Below, piece after piece: positions 25,144 through 33,746 of a stretch of 64,000 nt of DNA; position 1 is the stretch's first letter, and every line of letters begins with the position of its first letter. The translations under genes and the position numbers were made by a program. The stretch lies in contig CAZUDV010000016.1 in assembly GCA_964619555.1 (NCBI GenBank), positions 1-64,000 of the forward strand. The letters are read 5' to 3'. The notes beneath the pieces were generated by a model. It had not been told where the DNA came from, did not search any database, and was given only the letters and a program-made list of their open reading frames with translations. The DNA comes from JAGOPY01 sp964619555. Its GTDB lineage: Bacteria > Bacteroidota > Bacteroidia > Bacteroidales > JAGOPY01.

Positions 25144-26943
25144 ATGAATGATATTGTATTATTAACCACCAGGGAATTACAGCACGAATTGTGGAAGGCC
25201 GCTCCGGATATCAGGAATATCCTTGCCAGGTCGGAAAACCTGGCAGAAGCCCGGGAAAAACTGTTCGATTACCTCAATGACCTGGAACGGCACTATTTTA
25301 ACATCCACTCCGACAAAAGACTGAAAGAATTCCACATCATTGAAAAGACCAATGCCAAAGAATGCATTAAAGTATTGAAAAACCTGATCCGCACGGAAAA
25401 TGAACAGATCACAGGATTTTCGGCGTTGAAAATCCTGTTTGACCTGGCCAAAGGATTGGACCGGGATGACATCAGCGCGGGATTCCTCGCCGAATTCCTT
25501 TTTCTTTTTAACGGCATTAACGCGAATTCAGGAATAACCGATGATAAACTGGTTCTGCCCGAAGACAGCAAAAAGGCTTCCATTGCCCGGTCAGCCAAGC
25601 TGGATGAATATGCCCGCAACATGTCAGCCTGCCTGGACCGCTATAAGACCGGCACTGAGTCACATATCGCCAAAAGGCAAAAAACAGCCCGGAGGGCGAT
25701 CATGGATCATTTCCATGCCGGCGAACAGGACTGGAAGGACTACAAGTGGCACCTGAAACACGTCATCCAGGACAGAAAAACATTGGAATCATTGATAAAA
25801 CTGGAAGAAGATGAGAAGGAAGGACTGATTTATGCCGAACAGAACAGGATACCGTTTCAGATCACCCCGTATTACCTGTCGTTATTCCATCCCGGTGGCC
25901 GAACCAGGGATGACCGGGCCGTCAGGGCGCAGGTCCTGCCCAGCCTTTATTATTGCGATAAGGTCATGAAGAACCGGCAATCGGGGACTGATATGGATTT
26001 TATGGGAGAACGATCGACCAGTCCTGTACAAGCCATTACCCGGCGTTATCCTCAGATCGTCATCCTTAAACCCATCGATACCTGTCCGCAAATCTGTGTT
26101 TACTGTCAGCGGAACTGGGAGATCCAGCCGCTGAAGGAATCCAGGGCCAGCCGGAAAGCCATATCAGCCGCGGTCGAATGGATCAGGAATAACCGGAATA
26201 TATCGGAAGTCCTGATCACGGGCGGGGACCCGTTCATCCTGGGCGACGAATACCTGAAGGATCTCCTGGAAGAAGTTGCTGCCATCGAACACGTTGAACG
26301 GATAAGGATCGGGACCAGGGTATTGGTGACCCTGCCGTTCCGGATCACCCTTAACCTGGTCAGGATCCTAAAGAAGCACCATAAACCAGGCAGGAGGGAA
26401 ATCTGCATTGTCACCCATTTCGAACATCCGGCGGAGATCACGCAGGAGGTAATTGCTGCGGTCACCCGGCTGAGACGCGCCGGAATTGGCATTTACAATC
26501 AACAGGTTTTCACTTATTACAACAGCTCCCGCTTTGAGACTTCTGCCCTGAGGAAAGCCCTTAAGCTTGCAGGGATAGACCCTTATTACACTTTTAACAC
26601 CAAGGGCAAGGAAGAAACCAGGGATTTCAGGGTTCCGATTGCCAGGATCGAACAGGAAAGGAAAGAGGAGGCCCGGTTCCTGCCGGGGATCACCCGTACT
26701 GATGAGCCGGTCTTTAATGTTCCGAAGCTGGGCAAATCACACCTGCGCGCGTGGCAGGAGCACGAACTCATCATGGTCCTGCCGGAAGGCGAAAGGATCT
26801 ACCGCTTTTACCCCTGGGAATCAAAGGTCACGCTCGTAGACGATTATATTTACCAAGATGTATCCATTCTCGATTACCTGAGAAGGCTCCGCGCCGACGG
26901 AGAAAATCTGGACGATTACCGGTCGATCTGGTATTATTTTTAG
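25144..26943 (+). CDS. KamA-family radical SAM enzyme with long N-terminal extension
   Basis: A 599-residue protein. The C-terminal about 350 residues are a lysine 2,3-aminomutase-like radical SAM domain: the 4Fe-4S motif CX3CX2C at Cys314, Cys318 and Cys321 (CPQICVYC), the SAM-binding LITGGDPF, and a candidate PLP lysine at 531 (VFNVPKLGKSH, aligned with the GGGK region of KamA). KamA is usually near 420 residues. Here about 240 extra helical residues, rich in Glu and Lys, precede the domain and match nothing I recognise. The reaction is probably a PLP-dependent 1,2-amino shift, but lysine specificity cannot be read from the sequence. It stands alone between trpS and hflX and has a structured leader. 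Confidence 0.82.
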   Translation: MNDIVLLTTRELQHELWKAAPDIRNILARSENLAEAREKLFDYLNDLERHYFNIHSDKRLKEFHIIEKTNAKECIKVLKNLIRTENEQITGFSALKILFDLAKGLDRDDISAGFLAEFLFLFNGINANSGITDDKLVLPEDSKKASIARSAKLDEYARNMSACLDRYKTGTESHIAKRQKTARRAIMDHFHAGEQDWKDYKWHLKHVIQDRKTLESLIKLEEDEKEGLIYAEQNRIPFQITPYYLSLFHPGGRTRDDRAVRAQVLPSLYYCDKVMKNRQSGTDMDFMGERSTSPVQAITRRYPQIVILKPIDTCPQICVYCQRNWEIQPLKESRASRKAISAAVEWIRNNRNISEVLITGGDPFILGDEYLKDLLEEVAAIEHVERIRIGTRVLVTLPFRITLNLVRILKKHHKPGRREICIVTHFEHPAEITQEVIAAVTRLRRAGIGIYNQQVFTYYNSSRFETSALRKALKLAGIDPYYTFNTKGKEETRDFRVPIARIEQERKEEARFLPGITRTDEPVFNVPKLGKSHLRAWQEHELIMVLPEGERIYRFYPWESKVTLVDDYIYQDVSILDYLRRLRADGENLDDYRSIWYYF

Positions 26944-27033
26944 TCCGGAGACTGGTACTACCCATTTAAAATTAAATCAGCCTTTTGCACATTGTTTGGA
27001 AGATGTGGATAGCAAATAACACCCGGAAATCGA

Positions 27034-27041
27034 TACCTTTG
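27034..27041 (+). promoter_or_regulatory. -7 box of hflX
   Basis: TACCTTTG, a full TAnnTTTG match, 19 bp before the hflX start at 27061. Confidence 0.5.
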
Positions 27042-27060
27042 TGCGGAACATCTGATTTCT

Positions 27061-28254
27061 ATGCCTGAAGGCATTCTTATAAAACCACATATAGAAAAGG
27101 TAATCCTCATCGGCCTGGTAAAAGACAGGGACGATGCGGAACGGATCGACGATTACCTGAACGAACTTGCTTTCCTGGTAGATACAGCCGGCGGAATAGT
27201 GGAGAGACGCTTCATCCAGCGCATTGACTCTCCGGACCCCAGGACCTTTGTAGGCAGCGGCAAACTCTCCGAGATCAAGGCCTACATCAGCCAGAACGAA
27301 ACCGACATTGCCGTTTTCGACGATGAGTTGAGCCCTTCACAGGCCCGGAACATCGAAAAAGAACTCGGCATCAAGATCCTCGACCGCAACAACCTGATCC
27401 TGGACATCTTCGCCCGCCGCGCCAGGACGTCGCACGCCCGCACGCAGGTGGAACTGGCGCAGTACGAGTACCTCCTACCGCGCCTGACGCGTATGTGGAC
27501 CCACCTGGAACGTCAGCAGGGCGGTATCGGTATGCGTGGCCCGGGCGAGCGGGAAATCGAAACGGACCGGCGTATTGTCCGGGACCGTATCAAACTGCTG
27601 AAAGACAAGCTCAAGGATATCGACAAGATCAAGACCACCCAGCGGAAAGGGCGGCAGGCCCTGGTGCGGGTGGCCCTGGTAGGCTACACCAACGTGGGTA
27701 AGTCGACCATCATGAACCTGATCAGCAAGTCGGAGGTATTTGCCGAAGACAAGCTCTTCGCCACCCTCGACACAACGGTGCGGAAAGTCGTAATAGAAAA
27801 CCTGCCATTCCTCCTGACTGACACGGTCGGCTTTATCCGCAAGCTGCCGCACAGCCTGGTGGAGTCGTTCAAATCCACGCTCGACGAGGTGCGCGAGGCC
27901 GATTTGCTGGTACACGTGGTGGATATCTCCCACCCCGACTTCGAGGACCAGATCGCCGTGGTGAACCAGACCCTCAGCGAGATCGGCGCGCACAACAAGC
28001 CCACCATCCTCCTATTCAACAAGATCGACGCATACAAATGGGTAGAAAAGGACCCCTTTGATCTGGGCCCGGTATTGAAGGAAAACCTGACCCTCGACGA
28101 CCTGAAAAATACCTGGATGGCGAAGGAGCACCAGCCGGCGCTGTTTATTTCGGCAATTGAAAAGTTGAATATTGAAGAGTTTAAAAGCGTTTTGTACGAG
28201 GAAACGAGGAAAATTCATGTAAGGATCTATCCTTATAATAATTTTCTTTATTGA
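27061..28254 (+). CDS. hflX: GTPase HflX
   Basis: A 397-residue ribosome-associated GTPase that splits stalled or stress-inactivated ribosomes. The N-terminal HflX domain has the typical DPRTFVGSGKLSEIK and the hinge GPGEREIETDRR. The G domain starts near residue 205 with G1 GYTNVGKST, then G3 DTVGFIRKLPH and G4 LFNKID. Length and order are normal for Bacteroidota. It has its own -7 box. A heptamer array and a decamer array fill the gap between it and lnt. Confidence 0.95.
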   Translation: MPEGILIKPHIEKVILIGLVKDRDDAERIDDYLNELAFLVDTAGGIVERRFIQRIDSPDPRTFVGSGKLSEIKAYISQNETDIAVFDDELSPSQARNIEKELGIKILDRNNLILDIFARRARTSHARTQVELAQYEYLLPRLTRMWTHLERQQGGIGMRGPGEREIETDRRIVRDRIKLLKDKLKDIDKIKTTQRKGRQALVRVALVGYTNVGKSTIMNLISKSEVFAEDKLFATLDTTVRKVVIENLPFLLTDTVGFIRKLPHSLVESFKSTLDEVREADLLVHVVDISHPDFEDQIAVVNQTLSEIGAHNKPTILLFNKIDAYKWVEKDPFDLGPVLKENLTLDDLKNTWMAKEHQPALFISAIEKLNIEEFKSVLYEETRKIHVRIYPYNNFLY

Positions 28255-28265
28255 TGGAAGAGGAC

Positions 28266-28300
28266 GTAGAGCGTAGGGCGTAGAGCGTAGGGTTTAGGGG
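28266..28300. repeat. Heptamer array downstream of hflX
   Basis: Five 7-bp units of the type gtagagc/gtagggc, starting 12 bp after the hflX stop codon. Confidence 0.75.
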
Positions 28301-28310
28301 TATAGGTAAT

Positions 28311-28375
28311 TTCTTCGTGGATCTTCGTGAAACCAGGGATTATGACACGATGAGGCACGAAGAATACACGAAGAA
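28311..28375. repeat. 20-bp inverted repeat between hflX and lnt
   Basis: The left arm (28311-28329, ttcttcgtgg then atcttcgtg) and right arm (28356-28375) are reverse complements apart from two changes, with a 26-nt loop. Each arm is itself an imperfect duplication of ttcttcgtg. It could act as a terminator for hflX or be the remnant of a repeat element. It has no T-run. Confidence 0.65.
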
Positions 28376-28433
28376 ACATGAAGTTTAGTGAATAGAATAT
28401 GTAAATTTGTCAATCCCTCAAATAATATCTACC

Positions 28434-28529
28434 TAATGTCTATTTATGTCTACTAATGTCTATTTATGTCTACTAATGTGTACTCATGTCTATTTATGTC
28501 TATTTATGTCTACTAATGTCTATTTATGT
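28434..28529. repeat. 10-bp tandem array running into the lnt start codon
   Basis: About nine units of tctatttatg and tctactaatg. The ATG of the last unit is the lnt start codon. The unit is the same family as the array upstream of rpoN (8091-8195), read in the same direction relative to the gene. Confidence 0.85.
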
Positions 28530-30133
28530 CTCTTATAAAAAAATACCGTCTATATCTCCTCTCCCTCCTGGGCGGCCTGCTGCTCAGCGCCGCCTGGCCG
28601 GAACGCGGCTTTGCCCCGTTGCTGTTCATCGGATTCATCCCGTTCCTGTACATCGAGGACTACATCAGCAGGCACCGGGAGAACTACCGTAAATTCAGCG
28701 TTTTCTGGCATGTCTACCCCGGGATCCTGCTCTGGAACGTGCTCACTACCTGGTGGGTGTGGAATTCCACGGCAGTCGGCTCGATCGCGGCGTTCCTGCT
28801 GAATGCCCTGTTGATGGGGGCGACCTTCCAGGTCTATTCCTTCGTGCGGCGATGGGTGCCCTCGAAGCCGGCCTATCTTTCCCTTATCTTCCTCTGGATC
28901 TCCTTCGAATACTTCCACCACAACTGGGACGGGACCTGGCCGTGGCTGAGCCTGGGCAATGGCTTCGCCGGATGGCACAAATGGATCCAGTGGTACGAAT
29001 ACACCGGCATCTTCGGCGGCACGCTCTGGATACTGCTGGTGAATGTCTTACTGTTTAAATCTCTCTTAAACCGCCTTGATAATAAACCCGTTAAGACCAT
29101 TATCCTCCCCTCTGCAATGGCTGTTCTCTTAGCGGGTCTTCCCGTCCTGCAGTCATTCCGTCTTTATAATCACTATGCAGAAAAGCACTGGCCGATTGAC
29201 GTCATCGTAGTGCAGCCTGACATGGACCCCTATTCCGAGCAATTTGAATTGCCGTTCCTCGATGTGTTACAGGTAAACCTCGATCTGGCGGAACAATTGC
29301 TGGATTCAAATGTGGACTTCATTGCCAGTCCTGAATCGGCCATCCAGGAAAACATCTGGGAGGAGCGGATCCACGAGTCGGCCAGCGTGAACATCCTGAA
29401 AACATTTGCTCTTGAACACCCGAACACCGGATATATTATCGGCGCATCCACCTTTCACAAGTTCCGGGAAGGAGAAGAACTTTCCGAAACCGCCCGGAAA
29501 TTCCGCAGTTCAGATGGCTATTACGATGCCTACAACACTGCCCTGTATTTCAACAGCACCGGGGAGATCAAACTGCACCACAAATCCAGGCTTACTCCCG
29601 GCGTGGAGAAGATGCCTTTCAGCAAATTCATGAAGCCGCTGGAAAACCTGGCTTTGAACATGGGTGGCACGGTGGGCAGCCTGGGGGTGGATAAAGAAAG
29701 GATGGTGTTTGTCCGCCCATCTGACAGCCTGCGGATAGCACCGGTGATATGCTACGAGTCGGTATTTGGCGGCTATGTGACACAATATATCCGCAAGGGC
29801 GCCAACCTGATCTTCGTGATCACCAACGACGGCTGGTGGGGCGACACGCCCGGCTACAAACAGCACTTCACCTTTTCGAAGCTGAGGGCTATCGAGACCC
29901 GCCGCAGCATCGCCCGCTCGGCCAACACCGGCCGTTCGGCCTTCATCGACCAGCGCGGCGACGTGTTCCAGGCTACGGACTACTGGGTCCCTGCCTCCAT
30001 CCGCCAGGTCATCAACGCTAACGACAAGTTCACCATCTACGTGCAGCACGGCGACTATATCGCACGGATATCGGCGTTCGTGGCGGTGTTTCTGGTGCTG
30101 ATAGCGATGAGCTTCAGGCTGAGGGGAAGATAA
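28526..30133 (+). CDS. lnt: Apolipoprotein N-acyltransferase
   Basis: A 535-residue inner-membrane enzyme that adds the third acyl chain to lipoproteins. The N-terminal half has about six to seven membrane helices. The C-terminal half is a nitrilase-like domain with the catalytic Glu in SPESAIQEN (about 270), the Lys in HHKSRLTPGVE (about 352) and the Cys in PVICYESVFG (about 408). The later segment LIFVITNDGWWGDTPGYKQH is typical of Lnt. The start codon ATG 28526 is part of the last unit of the 10-bp array. The repeat contains several further ATGs in other frames that lead nowhere. Confidence 0.94.
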   Translation: MSLIKKYRLYLLSLLGGLLLSAAWPERGFAPLLFIGFIPFLYIEDYISRHRENYRKFSVFWHVYPGILLWNVLTTWWVWNSTAVGSIAAFLLNALLMGATFQVYSFVRRWVPSKPAYLSLIFLWISFEYFHHNWDGTWPWLSLGNGFAGWHKWIQWYEYTGIFGGTLWILLVNVLLFKSLLNRLDNKPVKTIILPSAMAVLLAGLPVLQSFRLYNHYAEKHWPIDVIVVQPDMDPYSEQFELPFLDVLQVNLDLAEQLLDSNVDFIASPESAIQENIWEERIHESASVNILKTFALEHPNTGYIIGASTFHKFREGEELSETARKFRSSDGYYDAYNTALYFNSTGEIKLHHKSRLTPGVEKMPFSKFMKPLENLALNMGGTVGSLGVDKERMVFVRPSDSLRIAPVICYESVFGGYVTQYIRKGANLIFVITNDGWWGDTPGYKQHFTFSKLRAIETRRSIARSANTGRSAFIDQRGDVFQATDYWVPASIRQVINANDKFTIYVQHGDYIARISAFVAVFLVLIAMSFRLRGR

Positions 30134-30161
30134 CCTCCTAACGATTTAATTTCAATATTCC

Positions 30162-30261
30162 GGTGCTTCGCACCTATAAATATTGCGCGGCTTCGCCGCT
30201 ATAAATATGACGCGGCTTCGCCGCTTTAAATGTGGCGTGGCTTCGCCGCTTTAAAACATTT
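30162..30261. repeat. Four tandem 25-bp hairpin units after lnt
   Basis: Four exact 25-bp periods starting at 30162, 30187, 30212 and 30237. Each contains a perfect or near-perfect 5-bp stem with a TTC loop (ggtgcTTCgcacc or gcggcTTCgccgc) followed by an A/T-rich spacer (ctataaatat-like). Copy 1 differs from the others by changes on both sides of the stem that keep the pairing. No ORF crosses it. Confidence 0.8.
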
Positions 30262-30293
30262 TCAATTGCGGCGAATCGGTTCATATTTCATCA

Positions 30294-30342
30294 TGCCAAC
30301 TGCGAACTGCCAACTGCGAACTGCCAACTGCGAACTGCGAAC
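30294..30342. repeat. Heptamer array at the porP stop codon
   Basis: Seven units, alternating tgccaac and tgcgaac, ending 2 bp before the porP stop codon (30345-30347, minus strand). Confidence 0.85.
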
Positions 30343-30344
30343 TG

Positions 30345-31286
30345 TCACAGGTTCCTCGTATTATACGCGCTCCGCTTCACCACTCCCGGGAAGATCGGGT
30401 AGCAATACTTTACAAATACCTCGATACTGTTGCGGCTGCCGGTGGCGAAGGTGCTGTTGAGGGTATAATCCCACGATATGCCGGCGGTTACACCATTGTA
30501 GGTGATGCCGGCCATCAGTCCGACTGCCCGTTCGGTGCGGAACATCACCCCGCCCCAGACTAGATCGTTCCAGGTAACGATGGCGTTCAGGTCGAGCTGC
30601 ACCGAACCCTGAGTGGCTTTGAGTAAAAAGCCGGGGGTCAGTACCAGCGGCCGGCGCCATTTGTCTTCAAACTGAAAATCATACGCGGCCATGAGGTAAT
30701 AATGCCGCGCCAGGTCGAATTCGGGGCCGCCTATCTCGGAGCTGGAGTCCAGGACGTTCTTCACCGAAAAGCCGGCATAGAACTTACGGGGTATGTTATA
30801 ATGCGCTCCCAGCCCGAAGTCGGTGATGGTGCCGGATTCTTCGGAGGCGGGCAATGACGGGTCGTTTTCATATTCCAATCCGGAGTAGTCGATGGCCTTG
30901 CTGAGGATGCCGAAATCCAGCCCGAAACTGAGCATGTGGTTGTTGCTGAAGATGTGATGATAGGCATAGTTCAGCCTGACGGCAGTGTTCTTTTCCGCTC
31001 CCAGCCTGCCCTGCCAGAAATTCAGCCCGATGCCGCTCTTGATGGCATACAGGGGCATGTCGAAGGTAAGGCCATAAGTGCGGGGATTCACAGCGCCCGT
31101 CGAATCCTCCAAACCGATCCACTGATTGCGGTAGAAGACTGTACCGCAAACGGCTCCCTTCACCCCGGCAGCAGCTGGATTCACCGCCACCTGGTTGAAC
31201 ATGTACTGGGTGAATTGCGGCTCCTGCTGGGCTGTCAACCCCAGGGAAATTCCGCCGGCAATCCATGTCAATATTATCTTTCTCAT
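30345..31286 (-). CDS. Type IX secretion membrane protein PorP/SprF family
   Basis: A 313-residue outer-membrane barrel with a signal peptide (1-20). The PorP/SprF signature follows at once: QFTQYMFNQVAVNPAAAG, then FYRNQWIGLEDSTGAVNPRTYGLTFDMPL. Proteins of this family work with the T9SS, often paired with a particular large CHU_C-type secreted protein that they help attach or export. The gene starts only 5 bp after the PorE-like gene, and both follow the giant surface protein gene on the same strand. The three therefore look like one unit in which PorP serves the giant protein. Confidence 0.92.
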   Translation of the reverse strand: MRKIILTWIAGGISLGLTAQQEPQFTQYMFNQVAVNPAAAGVKGAVCGTVFYRNQWIGLEDSTGAVNPRTYGLTFDMPLYAIKSGIGLNFWQGRLGAEKNTAVRLNYAYHHIFSNNHMLSFGLDFGILSKAIDYSGLEYENDPSLPASEESGTITDFGLGAHYNIPRKFYAGFSVKNVLDSSSEIGGPEFDLARHYYLMAAYDFQFEDKWRRPLVLTPGFLLKATQGSVQLDLNAIVTWNDLVWGGVMFRTERAVGLMAGITYNGVTAGISWDYTLNSTFATGSRNSIEVFVKYCYPIFPGVVKRSAYNTRNL

Positions 31287-31291
31287 GCTTC

Positions 31292-33733
31292 CTATTTGAA
31301 AATGAGTTGATTCTTTTGTTCATCTACAGAGAAAGCCCCCAGTTTGCCCAGGATATCTTCCCCTACCCAAATGCAGTCGTTTACCTGCTGGTCGACCTTC
31401 ACTTTCACGTTTTCGATCACTTTATCCGCCAGCCAGACCTTTTTGATGATCATCTCCGAGCCGCTGACGATCCTTCCGTCCACCATGATCTCTTCGAAAT
31501 TCCCGATGAAATCATTCCGGTTCACCACACCTTGTTTAAGCCAGTTGATCACAATGCTCTCACCGATCACCGACTGCTGCTGCCCGGAATAGATCAATCC
31601 CCGCTTGCCGTAATCGTTCAGGTAGATCGTGATCTCCTTTACCCCCTCGCTGTTAATGAAATCAATGGCAACCTCACTGGTATCCATCACCACCTGCACA
31701 GTCCTAATCTGTGAATCTGTGGCAATACTATTAGGATGATAATCCTTCGCAATCACCGCGAACTCCGTCCTTCGGTTCAACTGGAAAGCTGCTTCCTGGA
31801 TATCTTTGGTCGGCAGGGCATACACGAACTGGTCATTCAATTCGGTGCCTGCTTTAAAGGTATGACCTTCCCGGGTGATGTCCTTGTTCAGCACACGGAA
31901 CACCCTTTCGCCATAGCCTTTGGCCACCAGTCTCCCGGGCTCTATCCCCTGCCCGATCAGGAAATCGACCACCGATTGTGCCCTTTTCTGCGACAGGGTG
32001 TCATTATAGGCATGCGAGGCCCGTGAGTCGGTATGGGAGCGGAGTTCTATGACGAGGTTCTCGTTATCATTCATCAGCCTGACCAGGTTCCGGAGGGAAT
32101 CCTCGTACTGCGGCTGCAGGTGCCAGTCGTCGAGGGCGTACAAAATATCCGGCAGCACGATAGGCTTGTCGGGAATAGGCTCCAGCGTGGCATCCACGAC
32201 AAAACGATGATCGTCCCTGAACGGCGAGGCATCAACGGCATCCTTCTTCGCAAAATAATCCGGTTTGCGGAAAACCAGTTCATAAGCTTTCCCTTCTTTG
32301 ATGTAACCGGTATCGAATTCATAATAGCCCAGGTGATTGCAATAGGCACTGGCTGTGTCATTCCCTTCGCCGACAAGCATGACTTCAGCATTTTCCAGAG
32401 GCAGGAGGGTCATTTCATCCTTTACATGACCGGACAAGGAAAACAGCAGTGTCCTTTTGGTATAATGGTAAATATCGTCGCCTCCCTTGCCTCCGCTGCG
32501 GTTGGAGGTAAAGTAACCCTCTTCGTCAGGGACCACTACCTGGATGGCAAAATCATCATAACCTGAATTGACCGGCCGGTAAAGGTTTTCGGGTTTTCCC
32601 CAGGCATTGCCGTTTATCCTGCAGCGGTACAGGTCCAGTCCGCCATAGCCTTCCAATCCGTCCGAAGCGAAATAGAGCATCGTATCGTTGTACAAATACG
32701 GAAAGACCTCTTCCCCCGTTGTATTAATCACCCTGCCGGCATTGACGGCCTCTCCGAATTTACCGTCTTTACTGGCCCGCCGGGCAGTCCAGATATCGTT
32801 TCCACCCGATCCGCCTTTTTTATCGGAGGAGAAATAGATCCTGAGCTCATCAGTTGATAGAGTCGGCTGGCCCATATTGGATGCCGTATCGGCAAACACG
32901 ATTTCCGGAGGGGTCAGGGAATCGCCGGTAAGCCGCGTCATCCAGATCTCGCAGTAGTGCATTTTCATCTCGCTGCGGGTGCAGCGGGTAAAGTAAAGTG
33001 CGGTAAAATCGGAATTGAAACAGGGGGAGCCTTCATGGATTTCTGTGTTGATTACTCCCGAAAGGTCAAAGGATACCGGCCTTTCCCAGGCATTGCCTGG
33101 TTTCCTGGCCACAAAAAGATCGGAGAATCCGGCGCCTTCCCATTCATCGGAATATTTTCCCATGGTGCCCTGACGATTGGACGTTATCATCATTTTATCG
33201 AATTCCCGGCTGAAAATCACCGGTGCAAAGTCATCGTTTTCGCTGTTCAATCCCTGGCTGTTCCGGACATTCACCTGTGCCCTGATGCCTGCATTGGCCG
33301 CCAGCCAGTCGCAGGATTTGATCCCCAACCTGGCATACTGGTTGGGAGGATCTTCGTCGAGGTATTTTTTATAGTATTCCTTTGCCCCGGAATAGTCACC
33401 ATTTTTTCGAAGCACATCGGCGTAACGGAGAAAAAGAGCAGGACGGGTTTCAGCGTAACCGGTGCCGATCAATTCAGCATAAAAGAGTTCCGCACGATCA
33501 GGATCGTTCATCATCCGGTAACATTCCCCCAGCATGAAGGTGGCATGCTGTTTCTGCAAGGAATCTTCCTCCGAACACTGGTCAATTGCTTTCTGATATT
33601 CAGCTGCGGCCTTGCTGAATTGCAGGTCGTGGTAATCGGCATTGGCCTGGCGGAGCTCCTTCACCTGGCTGAACGCAGGTAAAACGGATGCCAGGAGCCA
33701 TAACAGAAGCGATAGGTTGATCGTTATCTTCAT
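31292..33733 (-). CDS. PorE-like OmpA-family protein with degenerate aspartyl-protease-like C-terminus
   Basis: An 813-residue protein with a signal peptide (1-22, ending PAFSQ). TPR-like repeats (about 25-150) are followed by a PD40-type beta-propeller (about 165-430, with FYFTSNRSGGKGGDDIY-type blades), a carboxypeptidase-regulatory-like domain (about 435-510) and an OmpA peptidoglycan-binding domain (about 528-612, ELRSHTDSRAS, AKGYGE). This is the PorE order. After OmpA comes an unusual extension (about 684-813) that resembles retropepsin-like aspartic proteases (VINWLKQGVV, DFIGNFEEIMVDGRIVSGS, ILGKLGAFSVDEQKNQLIFK). The expected catalytic DTG is replaced by YSG, so the tail is probably inactive. 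No lipobox Cys is present, unlike PorE. It is expected in the periplasm tethering T9SS to peptidoglycan. The start is chosen at 33733. Confidence 0.85.
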   Translation of the reverse strand: MKITINLSLLLWLLASVLPAFSQVKELRQANADYHDLQFSKAAAEYQKAIDQCSEEDSLQKQHATFMLGECYRMMNDPDRAELFYAELIGTGYAETRPALFLRYADVLRKNGDYSGAKEYYKKYLDEDPPNQYARLGIKSCDWLAANAGIRAQVNVRNSQGLNSENDDFAPVIFSREFDKMMITSNRQGTMGKYSDEWEGAGFSDLFVARKPGNAWERPVSFDLSGVINTEIHEGSPCFNSDFTALYFTRCTRSEMKMHYCEIWMTRLTGDSLTPPEIVFADTASNMGQPTLSTDELRIYFSSDKKGGSGGNDIWTARRASKDGKFGEAVNAGRVINTTGEEVFPYLYNDTMLYFASDGLEGYGGLDLYRCRINGNAWGKPENLYRPVNSGYDDFAIQVVVPDEEGYFTSNRSGGKGGDDIYHYTKRTLLFSLSGHVKDEMTLLPLENAEVMLVGEGNDTASAYCNHLGYYEFDTGYIKEGKAYELVFRKPDYFAKKDAVDASPFRDDHRFVVDATLEPIPDKPIVLPDILYALDDWHLQPQYEDSLRNLVRLMNDNENLVIELRSHTDSRASHAYNDTLSQKRAQSVVDFLIGQGIEPGRLVAKGYGERVFRVLNKDITREGHTFKAGTELNDQFVYALPTKDIQEAAFQLNRRTEFAVIAKDYHPNSIATDSQIRTVQVVMDTSEVAIDFINSEGVKEITIYLNDYGKRGLIYSGQQQSVIGESIVINWLKQGVVNRNDFIGNFEEIMVDGRIVSGSEMIIKKVWLADKVIENVKVKVDQQVNDCIWVGEDILGKLGAFSVDEQKNQLIFK

Positions 33734-33746
33734 CATTCGAAAAGTC

